Shown one piece after another: positions 10,168-23,500 of a stretch of DNA of 64,000 bases (within the stretch, counting starts at the first letter, position 1; each line of letters begins with the position of its first letter). A program made the position numbers and the translations under genes. Under the pieces are notes generated by a model. That model had not been told where the DNA came from. It saw nothing but the letters and a program-made list of their open reading frames with translations, and did no database searches. The stretch is from Wuchereria bancrofti (Eukaryota; Nematoda; Chromadorea; Rhabditida; Onchocercidae). Where the stretch lies: assembly GCA_005281725.1 (NCBI GenBank), contig SSBO01000012.1, positions 11,189,254 to 11,253,253 of the forward strand, written 5' to 3'.

Positions 10168-13061
10168 TCAGTTGTTTCCTTCAGATAAAAATTTACTTCC
10201 CACCGAATCCTGCCATTGAATTGAGCGTCGACTGAGGGATGTGCTAGCCTTTCGCATCGAAGGTACGGGTGCAGCATTTTTAAATTGTGATGTTGATACT
10301 TTTTTCAATTTTCTGCTTTCTGATCGCCTCATCTGAATTTTACAAAAAGTTTACGAAAGTTCTTAGCATATATTCTCTAAATTTTGGGACATGAAAAGTT
10401 TCATGTCATTTATTTATGCAAAAACTAGATGCAAGAGAAAGCAGAAAGCACCATTTAGTGAAATGAAAAACTTACGAAATGGGAAAGTAATATGTGCATA
10501 AGACGGCGACGAAAATGCACTGAACTTGAGCAAAATAATACAAAATTAAGAACTTTTCCAGTGATAAGCAATGAGTTAGCGATGCTAACTGTTACTAAGA
10601 AAGGCCGTGGGTTCTCCTTAGATATGCCAAGTGTTTCCCAAACGAAAGGTATTAGTGATGGTGCCTAAAATCACATGATTTTTGATAACTGTATTTATTA
10701 AGAATGTCTTTGTTTGGAATTTGTTTTTTGGATGTCGGACAAAACTGTTCCAAAATTTTTGCAAGGTTGATTTAATGTGTAACTATTAAAACAATCGAAT
10801 TTATTGAATCTAAATAAAACAGAACGGTGCAAAAAAATGTCTGGAAGCTTACATGTGTTATAGTAAAGCAGGTTACAATTGCTAATACGGTAACAGTCAC
10901 TTTCCTCTCTTGTCGTTGCATTATTCCAGTATCATTACAACTTCGTAGCATGCTGCAATGACGGACATATATGTCTAAATTTATTTTAAAAACAAAAAAG
11001 TCTGGAGATTTCTTTTCTGCATTCGTCTTTATCCAACATCACATATTTCATCCTATCTTTCCCTCCCTCTCCTGTCCTGTTTACTCTATTCCTTCTTGAT
11101 CAAGAAATATGATATGAAACTAAACCTATAATCATTGTTATTACTGGTACTACGATTTCGTTGTATTACGACACGATTACGCATCAAGTAGATGAGTGAT
11201 ACGTTCAGGAATGCAACAGCAACAATAGGTACTAAGATAACTGTTATCAGTTGTAAATACTTCCCATAATGGATATACTTTGTCAGTGCATTACCATAGA
11301 GCTTATTTCCAGTCCAGTTATAATCTATCTGCAATTTACATTGTATTTCATTATCTTAAAAATCTTAAATTTAAAATTTGATAAATATACGGAGAAAACC
11401 TGGGAAACCTTAGGATATCGAAAAAAAATAGAGTTTATCATCTTAACCGGACTTATTTTAAAATCTTTTAGCATTATATTTCCTCAGAACTATGATTTCT
11501 AATAATTGTAAGTAATACTTTGAAAATGCTCACAATACTTGAAGGAGCAATTAAATTTTTCAGTAATTATATCTTAACTTTAATCACAAATTCTTTAATC
11601 AGCTGATGGATTCAGCGAAGCAGTCTCTTTAATACTATCACGTGAAAAAGCCGATAAACAGCCATTGCAGTGTTTATCTTCGTTATCTGCTATCACTGGA
11701 AGACATGCAGCACTGAATACAATTTAGAAGCCGCCAAAATATTTGACTTCCAAATCCAATATAATTTATCAACTGTTACTTAATTAGCCGAAATACAAAT
11801 GTGAGTAAAATAGCAAAAAACAAACCGGTCTGACGCTACCCTTTAGTTGAGTACCATTGCATATAATGTATATGCTATATTTGTAAGCAATGTGATGATA
11901 AAACGTGATCACAAATGCACCAATGAATATCGGTATAATGATTAGTAGGACACCTTTTTCTTTCCATTTAAAATGGGCATGAACCGGTGATCGAATACCA
12001 ATGAATCGTTCTACGGATACGGTAAGCACTAACCTGAGGATGAGACGCTGATAATACTAACAAAGTCAGAGCATGAATATTTGATGCTTACTGAGTTGAT
12101 TTCACATTTTTGAGATCAATTTCTAAACACTGTAAAAGACATATTATCAATGAAAATATTAGATAAGAGCATAAATTAAGAAGAATAAAAGTAAAGTAAA
12201 AATGTGAGAAAATGTATTAAAGAAATAAAAACAAGAAAAATAAATATTATTGGTAGATATAATATATCAAGTTATATTAGCAGTCAGTCGAACCGCTGAT
12301 TTTCGTACAATTAGACAACTTAATGAAATACAGTAAGTAAGCACTAAAGTGGATGGAAAAAAGGAAAAAGCTCTCCTCAGCAAATAACTGCTCCTCAAAC
12401 AATCATTCATCAAATAGAACATAAATAAGAGTATTAGTATAGATTTATGAAATTATAAATGCTATATCTAAAGATTCGATTTATTTCCATATCTCATAGT
12501 TTTTAACTCTCACAGAATAAAAGAAAAAAGATGAAAAGTGACGAAAAAGGACGAGCCAAGTTGCCGCTGTGGAGAAGAAATTTGCAAATGCATTTAATTG
12601 CCGCTTGCTAACATAGTAAAAGTAGCGAAATGTATAGCTGCGATATGCAATTTCAAAAGAGGCCAACGAATGCGGTAGCATGCAAAATAATAGAGCTAAG
12701 TCCGCAAATGCCATTGCTGATAATAATGAATTTGTCTGAAAATATTGTCTCATATTTGAAATGAAGACGAAATGGATACGTACCTTTGAATTTATATCAA
12801 ATATCGAAAAATTGATATATATATATATATATAAATGAAAAGTTATTAAAATTCATATAAGAAATATGGAAATAAACAAAAAAAAAAAACCGAACAAACC
12901 TTTGAACGCATCCCTTTGCTGAGTAATACGATGAGATTGATGGAATTACCAGCAACACCAAGTATGAATTGTATGGGAAACACATAGTGTTGCAAGAAAT
13001 TATCCAAATTGCTATTTGTCAATAAAAGCTGTTTGTCTCTGAGACACGAAGTCCCCAGCAT
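10168..13061 (-). CDS. Rhodopsin-class neuropeptide GPCR (FMRFamide-receptor-like)
   Basis: Seven minus-strand exons join in phase: 13061-12900, 12735-12557, 12033-11826, 11328-11126, 10952-10853, 10664-10476 and 10332-10168, giving 401 aa with seven membrane segments. TM1 contains GNSINLIVLL, TM2 LLSAMAFADLALLF, and TM3 ends in ERF (residues 122-124) in place of DRY. TM6 begins RKVTVTVLAIVTCF. TM7 has GKVLNFVLF (320-328) where NPxxY is usual. The 54-residue tail is rich in Ser, Arg and Lys (KASTSLSRRSIQWQD). The combination suggests an invertebrate FMRFamide-type peptide receptor; the ligand cannot be read from sequence. Intron 2 appears to start GCTCGT after a split Trp codon, an atypical GC donor, because no GT site keeps the TM3 frame. 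The open frame continues upstream of the chosen Met to a TTTTAG, so a few more N-terminal residues are possible. Confidence 0.85.
12813..12832. repeat. (TA)n microsatellite in GPCR intron 1
   Basis: A pure TA dinucleotide run of about ten units lies between GPCR exons 1 and 2. Confidence 0.8.
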
Positions 13062-16000
13062 CAGAATGCCGAAAGACAGTAATCGTAATCTCTGGCTAAT
13101 TTGATCCTTCGAATTTGCTAAAATCCAATTAAAATTCCCTTAATTAGAATCGATAAAGAGTAAAGTTAGAGTGAATAAAAAAGGTTAATCAAATCCATAT
13201 TTGTAATTGAAATTCATTGCACTGCAATATTTCAACACTGTTAAACGAAATAACTCATTGTCATAACTTTACTAGAGGCATTGTTAGATTTTATGAAAAA
13301 ATGTATCGTTAACAAAGGAAAAAAAAGCTGAACATTCACTGAAACGAAATGAAAAGGAAACAACAGGAAACAACACTAATAAACCGAAATTAGCTATAAT
13401 AAATGAATAAATACATTTTGCAATAAATGAAGAATGAAAGTACAAAATACATTGGCTAAAATGCATGAAACTTGACCGTTGAATGTTTCAGTATTAACAC
13501 AGCTGCTGCAAAATTGTTGACTCGTTCACTTCCTTTCGACTTTTTACAGAAATTTCTTGAATATGACTAAACATTTTCTCATTTTTAAGTCCTGAAAAGT
13601 TTTCCTGCTCTCTTCAATTTTGTTCTATCTAAAAAACATTACTTTCCAATGGTTTAGTATATTTTCACATATGGTAGCTTATACAAGAAGCATCTAAAGA
13701 AATAATAAATCTACAATTGATATTATTCCAAAAAATTGAGAAACTTTGTTGTTTTCGTTATCTCTGTAATTGCTAGCTAAATATCTAATTTCTCTTTAAT
13801 GTTAAGAGTTTAGTTGTTTTATTGATTCAAAAAATTCCAAATACTTTTGTAAACTTTCTAAAGACAAATTCTAAATGCTGCATCATGTTATTGATAGCTT
13901 TCTTGGAACGAAGTTATAAAAAATAAACAGTACCAAAAGAAACAATTTATCATTAACAGAAGTGCCACATCATTTAGTTTTCAAGAGACAATTAGCTGTT
14001 TTCTAGAATCATTCCATCTTCCTTCGAGGTCAATTGAAATTGTCAAATTTTGCTGTTCAGTTGTGATAGTCCAAAAGGTATTCTTCAGCTTTTAAGTTCT
14101 ACAACAAAATTTGGATATGCTTGATATAGCTCTGATTATTTACTGATAGGCATATAGCAATGGTTTTTCACCAACGTTCCAACTATATTCTTATCTAGAA
14201 ACTACACTTAAGTCAGGAAATACTTTTTAATGCCATAAATAAAAAAAAACCTGTGAATTGTTATCTAAAGAATCATTTCTGACTGCATTTTACAAAATTT
14301 TTTTTTTTTCATGAATTGGATATTAATGAATTGAAACTTTGTATGGCACAAGTTTATACATATGCATCCTTTTCATGTATTTTTTTTTGTTATTTTTAAA
14401 TCACAGATTTTTTGGGGAAGCAGTCGTATGGCTCTATGAATACCACTAAATTTGATCGATTTGCTTTTTCTTTCAGAAATTAATGAAAGAAACTATGAAG
14501 CTCTTTTACAAAAACATAAATATTCACAACAGTATTACAAACATATTAGTGTGAACTAGCCTGATTCAGAATAATGAATTTCATGATTATAAGTACAGTT
14601 GGTGGGAAACGAACTGCTGAAATAAAGATTCAAACGAACAATCCATAAGTTAGTTCTTTGTTGAATTAGTGATAAATCTTGACTTGCTCGTTTGTTAATT
14701 AAAGTACTATCTGAGATTGCTCAAAAGTTTCAAGTATACCGGTTGACAAAACCGTTATCAGTCCCACAAATATTTTCCAAAGTATTTGGGAATGAAACAT
14801 GACGGATTTGTTTTAATATTCTATAAATGCATGGTCATCTATCATCTCTACATGTTACTCCAATCTGTAGAAACTCTACAGCATTTTCTATTACCGAAAA
14901 TTGCAACAGTTTTCATGTTTCAAGTCATTCTTTCGAAATTGCTGCCATCGTTGATATAGGAGTTTGGAAATCATGAAAACATATTCTTGCAAGGGACAGC
15001 AATAAATTTCATGAAATGTGAAATCCTCTAAAGATGTAGCCTAATCCATTTAATTGCCACTGGCCTCAAACTTGCAAGTAAAGGAATGAAATAATGGTGT
15101 GTTTTATAGAATTCGATTATAAAAAATAATATTTTCAGGGAAATATTTGGGTATATTCTGCTTCCAAAATTTTTTCCATTTCGAAAGCAACAATTCCCAA
15201 TTGTGTGACAGAAAGTGAGATGATACTTGTAATTATTTTTCATACTATTGTGGTAGTTTCTTAATTTTTCTCCTGTTTGTCCCGAACATTCTCTTTTTCT
15301 TCCTGCAAAAGTTCACAATTAGTAACTCTTTGAATAGCGTGAAATATTATACAAAAGAGATTAGACAAAACTGGATATTAAGGACATTTCAATGAAGCAT
15401 GAACGTGTGATATTGTAATCTGTCACAATAAAAGGAAAAAGTGACATAGAGTTCGATTAACATAAAAGCAATTTAAAAGAACAATAAAGTGAGGCCTAAA
15501 GTTACGGAAAAATTTTTTGAATATAAAAAATAAGGGTATAGGAAAGGTAAAAGTTGAAATGAAGGCGAAGTGTTTTAAACTGTTCACTTTCGTGTCAGTT
15601 GTATTCGCATAGCTTAAACAAAAGATTAAAACATATACTGTGTAATTTGTATGTTTACTTATTAATTGCAAGTAATATGGCTAAAAAATAGACCATTGAA
15701 GCAAGCACTAAAAACTTGATAATCCTAGAAGAAGTCTCTAGTCTCTAATGTTTCTAGTAATGCCAATCCTGATGGCTACTAATTGATTAGATTTTTTGGT
15801 GACTTCCAAAGAAAACTCATCACTGTAAACTAAGCATCAATTTATTGCTCAAAGAATAACAATGTCAAAGTTTCAAAGAGAAATTCCAAAGATTATCTGT
15901 TTGGAAAAGATGAGTAAGGGAAAGTGGAGATCACAATTTCGAATTTTGTTTAATGTTATCCACCTTATTGTAAGAATCACTTATACTGTTTTCCCTATAT

Positions 16001-19000
16001 CATTGCACTCGATATATGATGCTTAAATAGAGAGAACTTTCTTCTTCTTCTTCATCTGACCTATCAGTGGCGTCCTCCAAAAGTTTAAAATTTTAAAAGA
16101 TGAAAGACTAAGTTGGGAATAATTGACATCACAAGTTGGCAGATATCGACAAATTGGTAAGTTTTACTGACATTTCTTGTGTGAAAAAGTTTTGAATTAA
16201 CCTAAAAGTGTTAGCTGATAATCTCATTTGAAATAATAGAAATGTCAGATGGAATACGGTGGTAATGAATTTTAAAGTTAGTTAATTTGAGATTGCATAG
16301 TATATTTTGTGAGAAATTTTGACTTTAGGAGTCGAAAAGAGAGGTCCACTATGCTGAATCAAAAATTCTTCAAAATGAAATGGACATGCCATCTCGAGTA
16401 GCACAATTGAATTGATTTCATCCTTTTCTTGCTGTTTCTTTTTTTTTTCTTGTTGTTTCATTTGCCGAGGTCTAATGCGCATATCTTAGCTGAAAATATT
16501 TTCCCACTCCCACAAAATATTGCATTTGTTTCAGGAGAAATTTGATGCAATCAAAACCTACGAAGCATTAACACAGTCCAGTTTCTAGATTTTGTATAAA
16601 AATTGTTATAGAAATTAAGACTTTTTTTTTTGAAATTTATTCCTTACAAAAAGTTGCATTTGAAAATGTATTTTGTACCAAATTAATAATTTTTTACTCA
16701 TTAATATGTAGAGTTAACTGCTTCTAATCTATTCCGAATCCGTTAACTTTTTCTCGGCTTCCTTAGCTTGGTAAACAAATATAACTGATTTATTTTTTAT
16801 CATTGGAGTTCAGTTTATTTTAAATCGCTTTTAACAGGACGTTAAATGTAATTTCAAGGTTCATTTACAAAAACAAAACAGAACAAAATTGAAATTTAAT
16901 TTGAGCACCACAATTTCAAACTTAAATCATAAACCCCGTGATTTAAAAAGGAATCAGCGTACTTTGATGGGCAACTTTGCAATTCTCAGTTCCCCTTTCT
17001 TCTGCCTATTTTTTGGAATACTTATGCTCTTTGCATATCGGATGGAATTTTACTTCTCCTTATGGTTTAAAATTTAAAATTCCATTTTCACCGTAATGCT
17101 AATAAAGTAATGAGATTCAATTGAAGAATTAAAGAGGTTAATAATAAATCAAAATTCGAAACTGAATTGACGAAAGCCTAATGAGGATTAAAACACAATT
17201 CGGTAATTTAACTTTACATTAAAAGCAATACAATCATAAGAGAGATGGTTCCAAAGAAAGCCCTTTACCATCGTAATTTATTCTGGGATGTGAAGTCAAA
17301 TCTTTTCTAATCGTTTGAGATTTCACTTTTTTCTGTTTATCGGCTTGACAGGTAACATTAGCAAAAGTCTCCGAATTTATTGAAACTATGTCTCACTGAG
17401 TTCAAACTTTCTGATGCATTCTTACTTCATTATAGGATCACTTCAAATTTATGTATAAAACGTAGTAAATGGTTGTTTATGTATGAAATACTTATTCATT
17501 ACTAGAAATCAATATGCAATAATCAATAATAGTAATTACTTTCCTTGGCACTGCAAAGTTTTGGCACTCCATAATGCAACAGGAGAAGGTAAACCAGAGT
17601 GATATTAGAACAAAAGAGCAGATAAATAAGCAATGAAAAGACAATCAAAAAATCATGAGCTATTGGATTTCCTTACAAAATTAAAAATAAATTAAAATTT
17701 CATTTGCTACCAATCATTCTGTTGTAATCACTAATGTCTTTATCAATACTGCCTCAATGTTGCTAACTTCAAAATGCTAGCATTCTATTATCAATGTGAT
17801 GAAATTCACTAGCAAAAAGTCAAAAGGAAAGGTTCTTTTAGGTCCTTCTAGAAAAACTTTTGTAAAACAATGAATAGGAATGTAGGATAAAAGTAAGGAA
17901 GTAACAGAGATGCAGCAATGTTCTTTGGTTCTACTGAGAAAAAGAAAAAACAAGAAAAGCGATCTAATTGGAAAGAAAATAGCAGTTTAGACTGGACGAT
18001 ATATGGAGCCAAGGAAGGAGGAAAATATCTGTTTTTCAGAAGAAGGCAAATTGGAAAAGAAGTAAGGTATTCGAAGGAAAGAAAACAATTCAAGAAATGT
18101 CAAATAAAAGGAACCAGGGGACAATCATGAAATTCCAAACGACATCGCAGATTAAACTAGACGAATTGGATGATGATGCTCTTCGAAAGGTTTGTATTCT
18201 CTTAGAGCCAGTTAGCCCAGACTGATGATTGCCTAGCCTATATGTAAACAAAACTCTCATATTACCCACCACTTTCTTCTTCTTGCTACCCACTTTTGTT
18301 TCCTTGTTACTTCATTTATACATACGATTGAGAGATATCAAACAAGCTTTCATCGATTGAGTGTTGTTAAACTGAGTTTTGGGAATAGAATCAGTACAGT
18401 GTAAAGTATTACTAATTTTACATTGAAATTTTGGAAATTGAAAAACGATTGATTTTGGTTAATTTAAAATCACTTTTTGCTCAACTCTTACTAAAGATTA
18501 GGCAAAATTAACTGTTCGAATTTCGTTGTCCATTACAAGCCGAGATTAGTCAAAATGTTCACTATGCATATCAATTCTATTAAGCATATCATAGAACTAA
18601 ATTTTTGAGTGTGATACCAAGTTAGAAGTGAAGGAAAACGAAAATGATATCGAAATTTGAGGCACTCTACAATTTGGTATTGATCTTTGCAATCATATTC
18701 AATAGATTAATAAAATTCGTTGCAAACTGAAATTAAATGAAACCACTGTCGGGCCATATCCATTAGCAATTTTATTTAGCCTCAGCAATATCATTAAGAT
18801 CTCTTTTAGAATCAATATTTTGGTTGAATGTTTTTATAGCATAGCAATTAATTCAATGTATACCTTCTCTTTCAACCAAAGGTTGGATCCGAAATTCTGT
18901 TTACTTAGCACTTGCAAACTACTCCATATCATTTAGGAATGTCTTTCTTTTTTGTGCAATTTTCTATTTCAGCTATCTCATCCTTAACTTATTCTCTCAC

Positions 19001-20567
19001 CAAATGATGAATAACATTGTGCAAAAAACGAAAGGGTCTATTAACTAACAGAACAGGCATAGTTGCTACAAATGTCCATGTCGGAAGGAGAAGGAATGAA
19101 GATGTAATTTGTAGGAGATCATGCAATGATGCAATTTCTCATAACAATAAAAAAAATGATGCAATTTTTTTAACATATGTTTGTTTATAAAATTCAGGAA
19201 ACTTAAATTTTGTTCACTTAGTGAATGGTGTAAAAATGCCTGCTACTACACCAATATTAGCTACTTGTGTGAGAGAGAAGAAAAACAGAGTTAAACTTGC
19301 CATTTTTGGAAAACTTATGGATGAGAATCAATCACCTTCAGTAATAGAATCAGTTAGCTGTAAAATTCTCGTCTAATTATTATGTGGTTAATAAATACAG
19401 GCGGAGAAGTTGTACTGGCGGAGTACCTGCTAAAAAATAAATGAACCTTGAAAACTTGTCTATGCTTGCCCAAAAATAATGGATCCAGAAAGCTATTTTA
19501 TTTTGGGGTACTACTATTAGTACGGTACATTTCAAAATTAGAAAGATGGCTTGCAATATTTTAAATTTTGGATGACTTCAACAAGAAAATAGTTGAAATG
19601 ATTGGAAGTTGAAATTAGGTATCAATCAAACAGATAACTAAAATATTGTGCACAACTTTTTTCGAAAACGATCTTGTCGGGAATAAGTGTGCATGATGCT
19701 TTGATCGAAATATATAGGTAATTATTAAATGACTATACCTATATCTGTATCTATTAGTGTTTATTAGACAAGCGAGTTAGAGAAAATCGGAAATACAGCC
19801 TTTTTGCGAATAAAGAATCAGGAATTTGCTTTTTCCTTACTCCCTCTATCATCAAAATCATTTGCTGAGACACTACTCCAGCAAAAACTCTTCACTCTCG
19901 GTCCTCTAAGATTAAACTGTTGTATCTGTTATTGCAATTAAATTAAACCTAAAAATTTATAGACCGTATTAATTTCCACTTAATTTCTATTTTATTAATC
20001 CAAACATACTTAATTTGTGATCACATAAAAAATTCATTTATTCATTATATTTGCGCATAATTTTCTCTTCTTTTCGTAGAAATAAACTGATCTCTAATCA
20101 GCCACTTAAATAGAAGAAAAAAAATGGCGTGGCACTAACTTTATTCATTATAAAGTAAAAATACATTGTAACTAGTTCAGATAAACAGAATAACTTTACT
20201 TGTGCTGTCACATAGTGGATTCTTCCTTAACCGCCAAGTGCTTTTGTCATATACATCAAACAAAGACTTATCTTACATCAAGGAATGATAAAGTGTAAGC
20301 AGAGATATGAAAAAAAGTTACATGAATAAATCAGCAGATGAAGAAAGTAGCAAAGGATTTCTACACATAGATTTTTTCACAGAAAATCTTAAAGTGACGT
20401 GGTGAGCCATAAATGAGATTTAAATATATCTACAAAGAATTTGATTAATTGTTATAGAACAAAACAAGGGAGGATGAAATATGCACTACGGTATAATGGA
20501 AGTAGTCGGTCATTTCACAGGGTTAGCTGCCTTTCAGTTTATGACCACATATTAAGATGATTTCAGA
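13062..20567. other. 7.5-kb stretch without a convincing gene
   Basis: AT-rich intergenic sequence. Open frames are short and low in complexity. The only exon-like signal is a short plus-strand frame at 18127-18189 (MKFQTTSQIKLDELDDD, ending CGAAAG before GTTTGT), which has no partner exon nearby. The region lies upstream of the minus-strand GPCR and downstream of the minus-strand kinase-like gene, so it may contain the GPCR promoter. Several T and A homopolymers occur, for example at 14297-14310 and 16439-16448. Confidence 0.45.
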
Positions 20568-23500
20568 CTAATCTTTAAAATAAACAACGATTTTTGCCGA
20601 ACGCACATCACAATGGAAAGATGGTGGCAGATCAAATAGTACCTCTGAAAGCATGATTTTGGTAAACTTATTATAAGATGAAATATTTTCTTTCAGGAAT
20701 AGATATAGGTAAAATAGCCTATATCCAAATAAGTCTGATAACACTAAACATTTGATTCAAATTTTGAGAATAAAGAAAAGGATAAATATGAAATCAAAAA
20801 TCTTTTTTGATCTGATATGCAAAATTGAAAGAAAAAGTAGATTAAAAAAAAACAGAATATTCCACACAAACATACCTTCGGCTTCACATTTACTAAGGTT
20901 ATATCGGTGATGCTTGGCAGCTCTCATCAGCGAGAAACACAGACTTCGAATATTTTGATCAATAGGTATCACGTCAAACATTTCAAGGTGAGCATCATCA
21001 ACAGCAAGCATTAATGTTTGGAACAGTGAATTATCAGCATGAGTAAAACATCGTCTAAAACTTTGGCTGAAGTTTAAGAAAGCTACATCCTAAGAATTTG
21101 AAATTACCAAGAAATTACCAGATAATATTTTTTGGTAAACTATCAGAATTCAATCTTTTACTGAACTAATAGCAATAAAGACTAATAGTAGCAAAACTGA
21201 AGCATACTCAACATCACTTCCCACTCGTAAATTATCGTGATCATAAACGCATAGTCGATAAGCAAATGATTGCTTCTCAAGTTTTCGCCATGTATCATCC
21301 CAGTAAAAATCAGCCGGAATATCTTTCTGCAGTAAACTTTCAGGATTAGGCAATCAGATTCTCTAACAGGATGAAATTACACGTTTCAATGATAGTACTC
21401 GTCAAATGATCGATGATCGAATTAACAGTGATTTATAGTAAGAGGACAAAAAAATTCTTTTCTATATAGAGCCATAAATAGTATGTGAAAGGGCACAAAT
21501 GTAGATGTATTTTCAAAAATTGTTCCTTTCTCTGCCTTTTTCAATTAATTTGTGCTATCAGTAAGAGCTTGGAGTATGAAATGGATTTAAGACTAGGCAA
21601 AAAAGTGGCATAGAAAAGATGAACACATTTATCAATTCTCAATGAGTAAGCAAAATCAGAGTGAAATAAAAACAATTCTAAAACTTTTAGCTGGATCTAT
21701 TGTTGACCAAAATATATTCAAGAAATTAGGTAATTACGAACCGCTTCACATGAATTATAATTGTAACCATCAGCATCAAGTTTGGAGTGATTTTGCCAAT
21801 CTAATTCGTAAATGAAACATTTCACCAAATGATTTTTATCCTTTAAAAAAGTGTAAAAAACTGTTTGATAGAAAGAATTAAAATATATTAGCATCTGAAA
21901 CTTATGATTGATCTATTTACACAAATTTTCATGTATTGTTTCTTAAAACAACCTGATCGAGGCTTTTATTGCACCATTTTTTTATCAGATGTGATTCCAA
22001 AATTTGTTTAGCTGTCGGACGTGCTGATGGATCCAAGTTGAGCATTGTATCATTCAGATATTGCTTCAAATGTCCATCACCGCTTTGTGTCATTCGTACA
22101 CAAAGTTGCTGGAAATTCCCCACACCTCGATTAACTGCTTCACAATATTTAAGAAGAATCTGTTTAACCCAAACAACGAAATATTTTACAAAAGGACAAT
22201 TTCTAGTAGATTTATCCCTAGGTAGAATGCAAAGTTTAGGCACCATCATATCATTAATCATCCATCGAAACGGCATTCTTCTTTCTTCCATTTGGAGAGC
22301 GAACATGCGAGGTAAACGATGCCATTTCTCATTGGGGTAATAGCTGACCATATGAAGTATCAGCACACCTAATGACCAGATATCCGCTGAAGTCGAATAG
22401 TTCTTATAATCTGTTACGGTTGTCACACGTTTCAAATTATACTGCTAAAACAGAACGTCAAACATTCCCTTCCTATATTTTTAAAACTTCAAAAGTTTCA
22501 AAAAATTCCCAGCAAACAATACTTTCGCTATCAGTATATTATCTTCGTAACAGAACGTTTTAAGTTTTCACATTATGAATATATCGAACTGTTCATAGGT
22601 TTACAGCAAGCAAACAGTTAAAATATGTTGATGACATACGGTAAAGAAACTCAGCAACTGCTTGAATATAGCAATACTACTGCTATATTCCTAAAGACGG
22701 TATATGAATACTGTTCAGACAGGTACCACGTTTGTTACGGAAACAGTGAAACTTTTGAAGTGGCTCCTCTCTAACTTTGGGTTAATAAATGGTGGACCTT
22801 TTCAGCACACATATAATCAGAAGCGCCATCAGGGGTGCGGCATCTTGTAGCCAATCGTTCGTTTACAATCATTCGTGAATTGATAAAATTGCTCAATTTG
22901 ACAGTACCACCACGGGTTAGATAAATGTTTTCCGGTTGAATATCACTGAAATAGTTTCACTTAAAAACATAAAATTCTTTCAAACTTTGTTGAAAATGAA
23001 GAGAAGATAAACTTATGAATAATATTTGCATCATGAAGATAAGATAATGCTCTGCAGAGTTGCCGGACAATCATTGCAATGATGCGAATATTCATCGGCT
23101 AAAAATCAAACTTTGTTTGCTGATTTTCTAATTATCATTAGTGAGTAATACAGTTTCGACATAAACTCATCGTTGTGTGGAGCACATTGTGGAAAGTAAT
23201 TCCGGAGATTCCGGAATCCACAAGTAGTACAATAACCTTTCCCCCCTTATCACGGCGGTATTTGTCAATTAGTTGTTCTAACTGGTACAATCGAGGGAGA
23301 ACCAGTTGTAAACAACACGAATGCTCTGTGACCACTGTAGCATGAGCGTGCATTACATTCGAATGACGAACTCTGCAATCATTTCAAATTAGCTTTGCTT
23401 TAATTGGAATCGATATGAGTCTTTATAATTGGCAGTCTCATGTAAATGTCATATTTAACAAAACGAAGGTAAACAAATATTCTGATTTAAGCTCCACAAT

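Noticed and set aside
12757..12830. Possible extra mini-exon between GPCR exons 1 and 2 (AAATTCAAAG before GTACGT on minus)
   Set aside because: Joining exons 1 and 2 directly gives the conserved KTNSLLSAMAFADL sequence between TM1 and TM2; the extra piece would interrupt it.
17918..18130. Lysine-rich 70-residue frame
   Set aside because: Low-complexity translation of A-rich DNA with no homology or splice sites.
18127..18189. Short plus-strand exon-like frame with F-box-like start (LDELDDDALRK)
   Set aside because: It has a donor-like GTTTGT after it but no acceptor or leader before it and no downstream exon continuing the domain; 21 codons is too little to call a gene.
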